The notes beneath the pieces are model-generated. The model had not been told where the DNA came from. It ran no database searches and worked only from the letters and a program-made list of their open reading frames with translations. This document shows, piece by piece, positions 49,946-61,650 of a stretch of DNA of 64,000 nt; position 1 is the stretch's first letter, and every line of letters starts with the position of its first letter. The translations under genes and the position numbers were made by a program. Source of the DNA: Sporisorium sorghi (lineage: Eukaryota; Basidiomycota; Ustilaginomycetes; Ustilaginales; Ustilaginaceae); contig JALCCG010000009.1 of assembly GCA_023212695.1 (NCBI GenBank), positions 1-64,000 on the forward strand, read 5' to 3'.

Positions 49946-51367
49946 GTACGGATGCGTCTTGCTGAAACGGTAGACGGGTTTGGAAGACTTCGTGGAACGT
50001 TGTGAAGAGGAGACCTCGCTGTTCTTTATGTAGAATGTCAGCTTATCAGCGTCCTGGGAGATCCGACAAGGAGCACGTAGGGTCGAATGACCGGTAAGAC
50101 GTCTTAATCTCTGGGCTGGTGACCGACGGAGTTGTGCCACGGTCTATCTTGCTTGAGAAGAATGCCGCTCGTTCTCTGTGCGGGGACGAAAAGCACGAAA
50201 TCCAAATCAGCGTTCTTTGGTTGGTTGAATTCGTGGCGTGGGCTTCGGATCGCTGCGTGGGCGCCAGACGAGCTTTTTTTTTTTCTCATCGGACTTTTGA
50301 CCGGCGTTTCGTGATGCTGGACCCTTTTTTTTTCTCTCAGCGTCGCGAGCAGCGAGCCTTACGGGATTAGGCACCCTCCGTTGAAGCTGCTTGCATGCAG
50401 GACCGGTCACTTCTCGAAACACAAAGCGCTGTGATAAGGAGCCACGCGAACGGATCTGGTACTCGGGTCGAGCCTCGATTGTCCGCATCAGCTGCTCGCT
50501 GCAAGCTCAAGGCGTTCAAAGCTACAGTATGCAAAATGGCACGACAGTGATCGAAAGGGGTGTGGCGCGTGTGGCGCATGCAGCCAGTTGCTACCTCGAC
50601 AACGGTCACCAATTTTCCGACCTCGTCTGTGTCTCTTCCAGGTTGTGACAATAGCAAGGTTTTCCGAGAAGTCACACTTCATTTGACGTGACTTTGGCGT
50701 GACTGAACAGGAAAGCATCTCGACTCGCTGCAAAACAGTGGGTTGAGGCAAGCCCTGACTGCCTCTGTCAAGTCACATCTGCTGCGCTCGGATAAGCCGA
50801 TGCGCGGTCCCACCCTCTGGTTCCCACGCTTAGAAAGCGTTCACATCGCTTTGCGACTGTGCTTTGCGACGGAATCGACGGTCGAGTCGGCATCCATCCG
50901 ATCGTCTAGGCGTGAAGCTCTGAGTGCGAGTCGCCTTTTCGCCGCTAAGATCTGCGCTCACGATCAGCAGGGTTCTTCCCTTTGCCTTAGCAAAAAGTGT
51001 TGCTCTGAAGCAGCACAAGGAACAGCAAAGAGGGGATTGCCCCACCTACGTATGCATTGACTGTCACCGCTCCTCTTGAGACACACAGACGCTGAGCACG
51101 GGCTTCATTTCGCACTCACAAAGGAGAGAGCCACCTAGTTACAGTGCAAGTGTGCAGCCACTCGGTGTCTGCGAAATGAAATGCAGAGCTCTTCAGAGAT
51201 CACTCAAAGCGTTCTTGCAGCGTGGGAAGCAAGGACACACAGAGAACAAGGAGTTGGTTGGATGATCCGTCTTTGATCTCGACGTCCGTTGCATCTTGCC
51301 TCCACAGCAGCGACTTGGACGTCTTTTTGAACATTACTGAACGTGCTGACGAGGCATCAAGCCAACC
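49946..51367. other. intergenic: divergent upstream region of UGA1 and the kinase gene
   Basis: 1.4 kb with no supported gene. T-runs (50275-50284, 50326-50335) and many short frames lack bias or motifs. It holds the promoters of both flanking genes. A search for Pol III boxes by eye found nothing convincing. Confidence 0.55.
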
Positions 51368-54300
51368 ATGTCGCACATCAAGCAGTCAGGACAGACGACG
51401 ACGATGACTAGGCAGCCCATCGTCAAGTCGTCTCAACTTACCAGTCGCACCCCAAAACCAGACTTGCATTCGACTCAGCACCCGCAAACTGTGGAGACAC
51501 ACAGGATGCTTCGATCCGTGTCGACACGGAACGATGCCAAGCATGCCGAGGTCGGCAAAGCTCAGCAAAAGCGCGCAGTCTCTGAGCTCAACGTGAACTC
51601 TACCAGCCTTCTCAAACGCTCGCTCTCCAAGCTGAGGATCAAGGATGCTTCGCCGAATCGTCAGAAGGCTCCTCAATCCAAGCGTCCGCCTCTGTCAGCC
51701 ACCTCTAAAATCCCGCAAGCGACCGCTCCCGCAGCAACGACCTCGCGCATCCTCGGATCCCGTCCCGACCAGTCTGCTTTCGTCCTTCACAGCTATACAC
51801 CTCTGACCACCAAGCAGATGAATGCACGTCCGCACGACGGCCTTGAATTGCCGTCAGCTGAAAGAACAAAGTCTCATAAGGATCGACATGGAGCCAATCT
51901 GCATGTGTCTACTGCCTTCCACCAGCTCAGCCCAAAACCCGACACAAAGACGACAGAAGTCAGGATGAAGGCCATGCAGCTGGGCATCTTTAAGATCAGC
52001 GAGGCGGATCTCAAGGAGCGCTATCAGTTCCTCAACGAGATCGGTAAGTATCCGATCGTCTCTCACTCTGCCGTCACGAATTCGAAGCGGCTGACCCGCT
52101 TCTTTGTTGCTCTCTTGAACCTCTATGAAAACAGGCGCAGGCGAGTGGGGTAGCGTCTGGTCTGTCGAGGCACTTCGACCTCTCGATCATCTGCCGTCCT
52201 CGGCCTATCGATCTCTCCGGGTCGTCAAGCTCACAGGCTCTGGCACATACACTGTCGATAACACCTCCAACTTCCGTCCTCTCGCCGTCAAGCTCTGCAA
52301 GCGAGAGACCAAGTACTCATCGGCAGCCAGGACGCAGCGTCTCTGGAACGAGTTCAAAGTGCTGCGCATGTTGATGGATCAGCTGCCTCGCGCCGAGCAG
52401 GTCAATGCAGGCAGCCCCAACTGCCGCGTCCGCAACGATCGAACTGGATGGCATCCCAATGTCGTCAACTTTTACGAGTTCCTCTTGACGCCAAACCTGG
52501 CCATGCTCGTCATGCCAAAGTTCGACGAGCCCATGAAGGTGTGTCTCGGCGAAACCTTGTGCCTCCAATTCTTCGAGCAGCTGCTGTCGGCTCTGCACTG
52601 GCTGCATCAGCACTGCGTTTGCCACAACGATATCAAGGTCGACAATGTCGGCGTCACCTACGACACCTCGGGCCTTGGTCGAGATGTGGTGACGCTGTTC
52701 GACTTTGGTTTCGCCAACCGCTACGATCCTCTCAAGCCAGACGCTTTCATGTCCAAAGATGTCTGGGGTACACCAGAATATCTCTCTCCCGAGCGATGCC
52801 GTGCTACTCTCCACGACGAGAGAAAGTCCGACATCTGGGCGCTCGGCATCACGTTCTTCGAGATGCTCACCGGCCGCACTCCTTTCGAGCATCACGACGA
52901 AAAGTTCGACAGCAACGAAAAGTTCGAAGTTTACTACAGCCGAGCTGAACGTGGCGTCTGGCTTGGAGAGTGGCACATGTCGCCCGAAATGGAAGATCTC
53001 ATCCGCAAGATGCTTCGCCACGATCCCAAGGAGCGCATCGATGCGGCGGGCGCACTTATTCACGGTCAATTTGACCCGCGCAACGGAACACAGTGCGACT
53101 CGTTCGACGAGTTGCTGCAGATCTCCTACGAGGAGGGAGCACACGCCTATCCAATCGCCGAACCGTCCGTCACTGAAGCATCCGTGTCAATGCTGCAGCA
53201 GGGGCTCGATGACAGCGACGCCATGATTCAAGACCTCGTCGAGCAGACCAAGCAGCTCGACTTTCAGCAAGATGTTACCGTGATTGACCACGGATCGCCG
53301 CTTGCTTCGCCTGGCGTCTCTCGCGCTCTTGTCGCTACGCGTCCGTCGCATGTCCCAGCTTCGCCTTCTCTGTCCCAGGTCGGCATGGACTCTCGCTTGA
53401 CGGATCTCATGTGTGTCAGTCCACCCTGGAGAGGACCTCAGCCTCCGCGTCAAGGCACACCGATTCCGTCTGCTCAGCGCAATCGCATCTTGGCCGAAAG
53501 CCTCGTGCCAGAGGGCGACGAAGACGTCGAGGAAAGCGATGCCTCCCTCAGCGATCATTCTCCCGTCGCCATCACCAGCGCCCAAAGAGCGAGCACCACC
53601 AAGCCCATGATGGTCATTCCGCCCACCAAGCAGTCTCCATTCCGCCTGCGCCTGGGAGAGCGCCCTCACCATTTTCAGGATCGACGTCCGCTCGTGGAGC
53701 AGATGGCCTCGACGCCTGTCTCTGCCCCTGCCGCCATCGAGCAGAAGCCGGTTCCTGCTGCTCCTGTCTTGTGTCCCATGTCGCTACCTCAGGTAGAGCA
53801 TACGAAGCCCAAGCCCATGGCATCTCGCACAGATTTTGGTTCCAGAGGCAACGTTGTGGCTTCGTTGGCTAAGAAGTTCGATGCGAGCAACTTTCTCGCT
53901 CGGCCACCTGCTCATGTCACGGCATTGTCAGCGGGCAACGGTCTCGGTCTGACAATCCGCGGCCAGCCAATGCCAAAGGTCGCTCACGGTCATCGTCGAT
54001 CAAAGTCCTACAACTTGACTAGCTCGCAGCAGCCTGGAGTAGCGCGTCGCTCGGTCCGTCGATCCACTGGCTCGTTCGTCCCTTCTCCAGAAGAGCCTTT
54101 GCCTCGATGCGCACGCCGACTCTTTGGTCCCGACGAGCCTGTGGTGCAGCCGCCTGCCGTCGAGGTGGACAACGCTACTGATATCGGCTCAGCCAGATCC
54201 GACACCAAGGATGCTGGAGGTCAAAGTGTACACGAAACGCCCACCAACGAGCCCATCACCGCCAACACGATGGTAGCTCGCACGCCTGCCCTTCATGCTG

Positions 54301-55241
54301 TGCTTTCGGGTGATCAGCCTTCCTCGAGCTCTTTCCCGCTTTCCGACACCAACGCCCAGCGAGTCACACCGGCTCCACCGGCCAACGGCTGCACCCCTTC
54401 GCTTTCGGCCACTCCGGTCATGGGAGAGGAAATCATCTTCAAGAAGCTCAAGAAGATGGCGAGTCTCGCAGGAATGCTCACAAAGATGATCGACGAGACC
54501 AAATCGACCATCTTGAGTCCTCAAAAGTCGGCTATGAAGACGCCGATGCGCAGACGTGGCTCAGCGTCGACGCAGAGCACCGAAGCAGTGGACATCTCTC
54601 CTGGACTGCTCGAGACGCCTGAGGCGCTTACTAGGCGGAACAGGAGAGGGAACTCGGAAGCAGAAGACGAGGTAGGAGACGTCTCGATGGTGTCTGCTGC
54701 TTTCTCGCTTGATTTGAGCAGCTCAGCGCGACGGGCTTCGCAGTCCAAGCAGGATGCTTCAGCCGTAGAGACAGCACTCTCACAGGTCGGAGCCGATCAA
54801 GCGTCCACTCATCTGCGTCGCCAACGTAGCGTCAAGACGCCGTCCATCGCGGTCTCGGACCGAGCCCTTTCCATCCCACCTTCACCGGCACAGGTGGAGA
54901 CGATGTATTCGTCCTTCTTGCTCAGTCAAAACGTCTCCAAGTCTGGCTCTGGCTTCTTGTCGCCCACTCAACCTTGTCCCTCGACGAGTGGTAGTGCTGC
55001 AGCAGGCAGTGTCACGTCAGGTAAAAGCAAGCATCGTTCGCTTGCTGCGCTGTTTTCTCCGACCAACAGCGTACCAACGTTCGAGCATCTGCTCCAGGAG
55101 ACTTCACCGCAGAAGGCGAGGACTGCAGGTCGGCCTGTGACCGCAACTCCTGTGACCGGTGCTGTAGGACCGTCTGCAGAGCACCAGCGCAGTATCGGCA
55201 AGGGTAGAAAGCTGGCTCGGCTCTTTCGTAAGCAGCTGTAG
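51368..55241 (+). CDS. serine/threonine protein kinase with HND catalytic loop
   Basis: Join 51368-52043 and 52135-55241; 1,260 residues. The 91-bp phase-1 intron (GTAAGT...AACAG) lies inside the glycine-rich loop and splicing gives NEIGAGEWGSVW. The kinase domain spans about residues 220-530: ATP-binding Lys278 in LAVKLCKRE, WHPNVVNFYEF, catalytic loop CHNDIKVDN with Asp391, DFGFA at 415-419, GTPEYLSPERC, DIWALGITFFEMLTGRTPF and a subdomain XI Arg in KERIDAAG. The usual HRD is HND, but other catalytic residues are intact, so activity is expected. An insertion of about 25 residues precedes the Lys strand. The N-terminal 215 and C-terminal 730 residues are Ser/Pro/Thr-rich with no recognised domain. 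I cannot assign it to a named yeast kinase. Confidence 0.85.
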
Positions 55242-55726
55242 AGACATTCCCACTGCGCTTTTCCTCTTTTCGATTCGGTTCCGTCGTCTTCGAACACCAT
55301 ACCCTCTCTTTTCACTGTAGTGACTCCCTCACACGCTCTTTCGCATCCGCCTTTTCTTGGCATATACTTTTCACTTGACTCAGCTCTCACACTTTCTTTT
55401 TGTCACTCGGCAAGCGTATCTCACCTTTCATTCGTAACACATTGGCTTAATACTTTCCACATGCATCGTGATCATAGCCCTCGGCTCACACGGCGGGCAG
55501 ACGGATCAGCTGAGACTGTGGAATTGCGGACCAAGGTGAAATGAAGCCGCGAAAAATACACTGAGCAGATCGCGGAAGCCATCGGTAAAGAGAACAGTCC
55601 TCCGAGAAGAATCACAAGCGGTTTTCAGAGTGGTGTTTCGGGCTGCTGGATGTCTATACACAGAGACAGAGGGGCACATGGAGATACGGAGATACAAGCA
55701 ATAGAACAGAGTGGCGAAAGGAGGGA
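55242..55726. other. intergenic between convergent kinase and RdRP genes
   Basis: 485 bp of shared 3' flank. The first 200 bp are CT-rich. No supported gene. Confidence 0.6.
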
Positions 55727-58700
55727 CTAGCCGTCGAAACCGATCTGAGTGAAGTCGAACATGTGACCCAAGCTCAAAGCTCGCATCGCATCCTCTGTAA
55801 GACTGTAATTATCATCTCCTCCCACTTCTCCTACCTCTGCATTTTCGCCGCCAGGAAGAATCGTATCTGCGGAATCGTCTCCAAATGCTGAGTCGACGCT
55901 TTCCGTCTTGACCTCGACCTCTTTTGCTTTACCTTTACCTTTCTCTTGGGTCATTCGTTGGAAGTATCGCCTGCCAGCCGAGGTTCGATGCAAGTGCTTG
56001 AGCGTCTCCAGCATGGAGATGAGATGCAGAGTGAGGGTGATCATGAATGTGTTGTAGCCGTAGACGTTGGAGTAGCGTGGACGTGAAGGCGAGCAGAAGA
56101 AGTGGCATGCTTTCCACAACGAGTCGACCGCCTTCTGTGCAGAGGCTACTGTCAGCTCTCCTTCCTCTTCCTCTTCCTCTTCCTCCTCCTCCTCGTTGTC
56201 GGCCACGGTCGCAGCGTCGTCTTCGTCGAAACGGATCATGTCGGGTCCAGTCGTAGGGAGAAGTGGCGGGCTAGGCTGAGATGCAAGTGAGGCCGGCGAC
56301 CGGGGTGCCGTGGGTGTTGAAGGATCCTCGGCATCGGCAGCTACCACAGCTGAAGCCTGTTGCTGACTAGGTCCTTGAGCGTTGAGCTGCAAAGTCATTG
56401 GCGTTTGTGAACGAGAGTGCCTGTCACCATCCACTTCCTGCGATGCTTTCCTCTTGAGACTGTTGACGCTTGAACTGCTCGAGTCGACACGAGTGACGCT
56501 TGTGGGAGTTTGCGGCTGAGGTGTTGGTGTCATCGAGCGACGCTCGGTTACGTTCGAACTTGTCTCTTCATCGCTCGAGTCAACTTCGAAGGGCTTTTCT
56601 GCGGTTCCATCTCCGATGACTCGCTCAGAGCTTGTCGAAGCTATGGCCTGCTGACCACTCTGGCCCGAACCTGCAGCTCGGGCGGAAGTTGCTCCACTCT
56701 CACTGCTAGTATCGCGATCAGCAGCCCCCTTCTTGCGTGCCTTGCCGAAAGCAGCCTCCTCCGATACGCTGCACAGGTTCTTTCGCAGACGAGTCGAGAG
56801 CGTCTGCATGCTATCCAGAAGGTCGTTGTCACGATCCGTCTTCGTTCGCTTGGCCACCTTGGCCCAGGGTAGGCGGCCTGTGATGAGATGCACCTCCGAG
56901 ATGAGATGCGTTTCATCCAGCTTTCCTGCATTTGGATGATAAGAAGCGATGTTTCGCGAAAGTTTTCGCAAACTACCAGTAGCTTCGAAGAACACCGGTA
57001 TGTAGCGATGGCCTTCTTGAATGGCGCCAGCATCATCCTTCGAGGTGGATAGGAAGTGCTGATTCGTCCAACCGATCCTCTCGAGAAACTGCGGGAAGGT
57101 GCGGTCCTTGAACTGCCATGGTGCGCCGCTGGCCGAGGCTACCGTGGTAGGTTGAGAGCCAGTGACTGGCAGAGCAGCGGGTCCAGAGATCCTGGAAGCA
57201 AGGGAAGGCCCCGCAGCTACGTGTGAGCTTGGTGTCCCCGCGCTGGAGCCGGTGGCTGAGAAGGCGGGTGCGGTGCCCGTCCCCATAGTGGCTTGAGCAG
57301 AGCCTGTGATGCTCTGCTCTTGATCTCCCGCCATGCTGTTGAAGTCGCTGCCGAAGTCGGAGTAAGAGTAGTCCGCATCGCTGTCGTCGCCTTTCCAACC
57401 ATCATCCAGAACACGCTCGAGACCGGTCTCTGGATCCGTATTGGCGTCAAGGCTTGGAGTATCGGTGTCACCCCAGCTGACCGATCGATACAGGTAGCCC
57501 AGCGCTCGTTTGCTGGAGTAGACGAGCTTACCTTCACGCTTCTCAGACTGTGCAAGGAAGTCAGGTACGATTGGCTCATACATTGGGGGCAACTGGCTGC
57601 GCTTGACAGCAACACCAGTCTTGCGAAAGTCCGTGGCCTGAGAGTGGAGCTTCGCCAATGTCTTGCAGCGCTCGTCTTCGGCACCTCGCTCGCTGGCGTC
57701 CGAGATGCGAAGGTGGAGAGAGCTCACGATACCCACGAAATCGTTGAGGATGAAGTCCGCAAAAAACTCGGCAAGGTCGTGCGCGTCGCAAGCCCTGGGA
57801 ACCTCCAGAGGATTCACCTTAGTGTGGAAGATTGCTTTCGGCTGCGGGGTGGGAGGGAAGAGCCGCTCGTCCTCGTAAATGGTGTAGAGGTCGCCGTCAA
57901 GGTCGCCTCCGCCGAGCCTCCTTGGCAACGGCTGCTCGCGCGTACACGTGTTGAAGACGACGACGTTGCGCAGCTGCAGCAGTGGATGGCCAGCCGGCGG
58001 CTTTACGCACCTGATCATCGTGATGTCACTTGGGTCGATGGTGGGTGATCGTCCAATCAGCTTCCGACCGGTCAAGATCCTCCGGTGGACGTCACCGAAC
58101 TCGACTTCTTCCACCTGCACGAACACCTCTCCCTCCTTGAGGTAGCCAAATTCGTCTGCGACGCCCAGCAATGTGACTCCAGCAACGGGGATTCGCGCTT
58201 TACGCTTCATGTCACCAAGAGCGGCTGCTGTCACCGCTTTCGCCAGCACGAGGAAGAAGCTCTCGGGGTCGGTGCTCGCGGCTCCGAGACCCACTTTATG
58301 AACCTTCTCGAAAAGGATGCGGAGGTTGCAGCCCGTGCCAAAGCTGAACGCCCGACAAAGTCGGGCCGTTTCGTTGAATTGGTGGCGAGCTCGACCAATC
58401 TGCGAAATGGCCTCGTCTTGGATCGCGATGAATGCAGTTGCATGCACACCCCGGTCATCGAGAGCGTTGATGAGCGGACGGTTCAGCTTGGCCGACAGAC
58501 AGCGCGAGGAGGAGTTTGCAACTTCGAGGTCTTGGTGCTTGGAGCTGAACTTGAACATGCTTGGGCGGATCAACAGCTTTTTCCCTGTGAGCCTTGGATT
58601 GAGGGAAAGCATTCCTTTGCTGCCTCCAAGTCGGATCTGAATGGCCGAGGGCGCGGACGCCTTCAGGAGCTTTCGCTTGCGGAACTCGCCATGGTTGGTC

Positions 58701-60434
58701 AGGTAGCTCTCCCATACGTCGGCCATCAAGGCGGGCGAGATCTGCCCGACGCCGTCCGTGTGCTTTTGGTCACCGTCCGTGACGATGTCGTCCAGAGCTC
58801 CCATGTGTTCTTGAGAGATCTTGATCGTGGTGGCCGTGGCACTGAAAGCTTGAGAGAGACGGGCTCCGTAGAGGGCGGGCGAGCGGATGACTTCGCTGAA
58901 GTTGCCCAGACCCTTGCGGATCGTCTTCGCATCGATCCGACGTCCACTTGCATCGTCAAAGGGAGCCACCATCCACACAGTGTGCGTGGTCATTGATGAC
59001 GACGACCATGCTAGCAGTTCAAATCAACGACCAGCCACAGTGACGCCATTCTTGAGGACATCGAGCACGCGGGATCTGATGTATCGCTCGGCGTCTTCGA
59101 AACCATAGTTTGGCGTGACTGTGGTTGCTGCTTCGCGGTCCTCACTGCTGAACGAGACTCGACCGAAATGATCCCAGTGATCCGGGTACGACCTGATAAC
59201 GCGGTTTGACATGTGCCAGTGGGGCCCACTGAGCAGGACACGAGTCGGAGTAATGTCGATGTGAAAAAAGGGCGAAAGCAAGGTATCACCCTTCACGAGC
59301 GATGGCTCCATGAATGTGAGCAGACCGTTCGCATTGTAGGCAATAGCCTCCGCACGAGCCTGATCCCAAAGCTCTTTGGTGAACTGGTGATACTGTTCCT
59401 CCGACTTGCCTTTCTCTTGTCGGGCTTCGAGCTTGGGCACCAGGTTCTTGAGTGTTCGTAGGGCGAGGGCATGCTGGCCCTTCTTTAGCATCACTTCGAG
59501 ATGCTTGTCGATAATCTTGGAGAGAGCCGATGTACCAACCAGCTCATTGCGAAGAAGGGACTCGCGGAGGAAGGCCAGTTCCATTCCGAGGTCCTTGCTT
59601 TTCTCAAAGAAGCTTGCGATCCAAGCGTCGTTGTTGTCCTTGTCCACTTGTACGGACCTCAAGTTTTCGATGACTGATGCGTCGACGAGGAGATCGCCGA
59701 GACGATCTGAAAGGCTTTTGGCATACGATTGGAGCCTGCGGTCAAAGAAGACATGGACGACTCGACATGGTAGATTGAAGAAGTGCGGCGAGCGAGGCGC
59801 CAGCTTTCCACGAAGTAGAGGGTTCTGCTTGAGCTCAAACAGGAAGGTGGTGAGCTTCTCTGCGTTGTCGCGGCCCCATGCTCGCACATCTCGCGGGAGG
59901 AACGAGAGCAAGTCCCGGGCTCCTTCTTTGATGGCTATCACGCCTTGCTCGTCAACAGTGAGATACACATATTCGCTTGCGAGGGCATTCGTGTAGCTGA
60001 GCCGTTCGTGTGCTGCCCAATGGCCGACGAGCACGCGCTTGGCTGGGAAGACCTGATCTTGCTTCCGGTAACTCGCCGATGGCTGCTTTGCCGTGGCATT
60101 TTCTGCGATGGCATCCACGAAAGTTTTGGAAGGAGTCTCGCGTCCGCGGCAGATGTTGAGTTCGTGATTGAAAACGTAGCTCGTGTATTGAGCATGTTCT
60201 ATGAACCACTCAGCTACCGCGACAGTGGCGAACGTAATGAAACCGAAGTCGGTCTGGTGCTGAGACGTGATCCGTCTGAAGAAGAAACCTTTGTTGATCG
60301 GCACCGGAGCCACATTCGTAGAACCCCTTTGATGCCGTGGTTAAGTGACACTCCTTCTTGACTAGGGCGTAGATGAATCGCTCGATCGAAGCAGCGTCGA
60401 GATGCTTTGGTATCCGACCAACGTGGACTTCCAT
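55727..60434 (-). pseudogene. cellular RNA-dependent RNA polymerase (RNAi pathway) with one in-frame TGA
   Basis: From ATG at 60434 (MEVHVGRIPKHLDAA, an RRM-like start) to the stop at 55727 this reads as one eukaryotic RdRP of about 1,568 residues. The middle includes MSNRVIRSYPDHWDHFGRVSF. The catalytic part includes ALYGARLSQAFSAT, SAIQIRLGGSKGM and GGGDLDGDLYT, whose DLDGD metal-binding motif is at 57890-57904. The frame is continuous except for two places. A TGA at 59024-59026 interrupts the conserved NGVTVAGR-x-FELLAWSSSS; both sides are in the same frame, so the stop alone separates them. Near 60320 the N-terminal frame steps by one base (see separate finding). No normal-length intron can remove the TGA. 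Such enzymes make double-stranded RNA for Dicer. Typed as pseudogene because of the TGA, but recoding or sequence error remain possible. Confidence 0.8.
59024..59026 (-). other. in-frame TGA within the RdRP
   Basis: Context on the minus strand is GGT CGT TGA TTT GAA. The codons on both sides encode conserved residues (GR before, FELLAWSSSS after) in one frame. A single C-to-T change from CGA (Arg, at a CpG) would create it. Confidence 0.9.
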
Positions 60435-61650
60435 CTTTTGGAGAGGCGGCACATTGGACTAGGGAGTGGAAGATGTGGCAGCGATACCATGTGAGAGCGA
60501 GATGAGGAGGGAGGGGAAGCGATTCAACAAAGGGGAGCCTGGAATCGAGGTGATGAGGGGTTGTCAGGGGGGAAATGAGGGGAACTCAGAGAGATATGTG
60601 AGAGTAGGAGGATTGACGGCTCTGGGGAGAACGAAGGGGAGAACAGAGGGTTTTGAAGGAGCTGAGCGAGCGGAGCAGGTCGTCAGAGTTTGCTCAGCAG
60701 CTGTGGATACGACCCTCATGAAGACATGGGTGGGACGAGCCGCACCTTGATGAACCGATGACTTTGTGATCAGGTTTCTGACACAGTGGGACGGGCTCAG
60801 GCCCACTTCTTCCAATATCAAAGCTACATTGCATTGCACCGCATTGCAGCCTAGACAATGGCCTGCGAGCGCAACACCATGCGTCATGCGTGGCCTGTCT
60901 CAGCTGTTGCCGTACCAAAGGGCACTTCCATTGACGCGCTTCGCACAGCATGTTCGGCTTACCGTGACTTGACTGATGGCTTCGGCGGACCAAGGTCTGG
61001 TATGTCTCGTAGGTCGAGCTGCTTTGGACTCGACACCTGCTCCTTACCCGGCTTTCAAGCCAAAAACGAAGGCTCCCCGAGAAAGGCGATCCTCACCTCA
61101 AATTGCCGCTTCCCGAAATGGATGTAGGAGCCTTGGTTGGGTCGAGGCAAAGGCGGAGGAAGTCCCATACAGCAGGTGATGCCGGCAACGCTTCATCGAC
61201 CCCACGGAATCCTCTCCGGCACCTCGCGGAAGGGAGGAAGACTAGAAGACCATTAGCTTCTCCCTGACTTGCTCGCCTGATCTTAGGTACAGATCGGTCT
61301 TGCTATCTCTGTCTCGGTTTTTCAGTCCCACTGCCATATTGTCTCGCTCAGTCGTGTCTGAATGTACTTTATCCCCTTCTTGGATACTGGGGACTGCTCG
61401 TCGCCGCGATCTGAGATGCTGTTCGTGCACTTTGATCACCTAGGCGTGTCTCGGTCACCCGAGATGGTCGGGGCAGCTTGTTCGGGCCGCTCCAGATCGT
61501 GGCAAGAGTTTTGCATCGACAGGCATCCACGGAGATCAAACCATTCATGTCAGAGCAAGCACAGCTTCACGGCCAAATCAAGATTTCACGTCAAATCAAG
61601 ATACAATAGGAGAGCGTCGGGCCTGAAAGTTCTCTCTCTCTCCGCAGACT
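60435..61650. other. intergenic: RdRP promoter and SCP2 3' flank
   Basis: 1.2 kb without a supported gene. A short direct repeat (CAAATCAAGAT, two copies, about 61572-61602) is present. Frames here are short and lack motifs. It contains the RdRP promoter. Confidence 0.55.

Noticed and set aside
55727..58993. RdRP C-terminal half as an independent gene starting at the ATG at 58993
   Set aside because: The ten codons between the TGA and this ATG encode conserved RdRP residues (FELLAWSSSS) in the same frame as both halves, so one gene is far more likely.
61572..61602. Two CAAATCAAGAT copies as a possible CRISPR-like or regulatory array
   Set aside because: Only two short copies; eukaryotic context; no further units.
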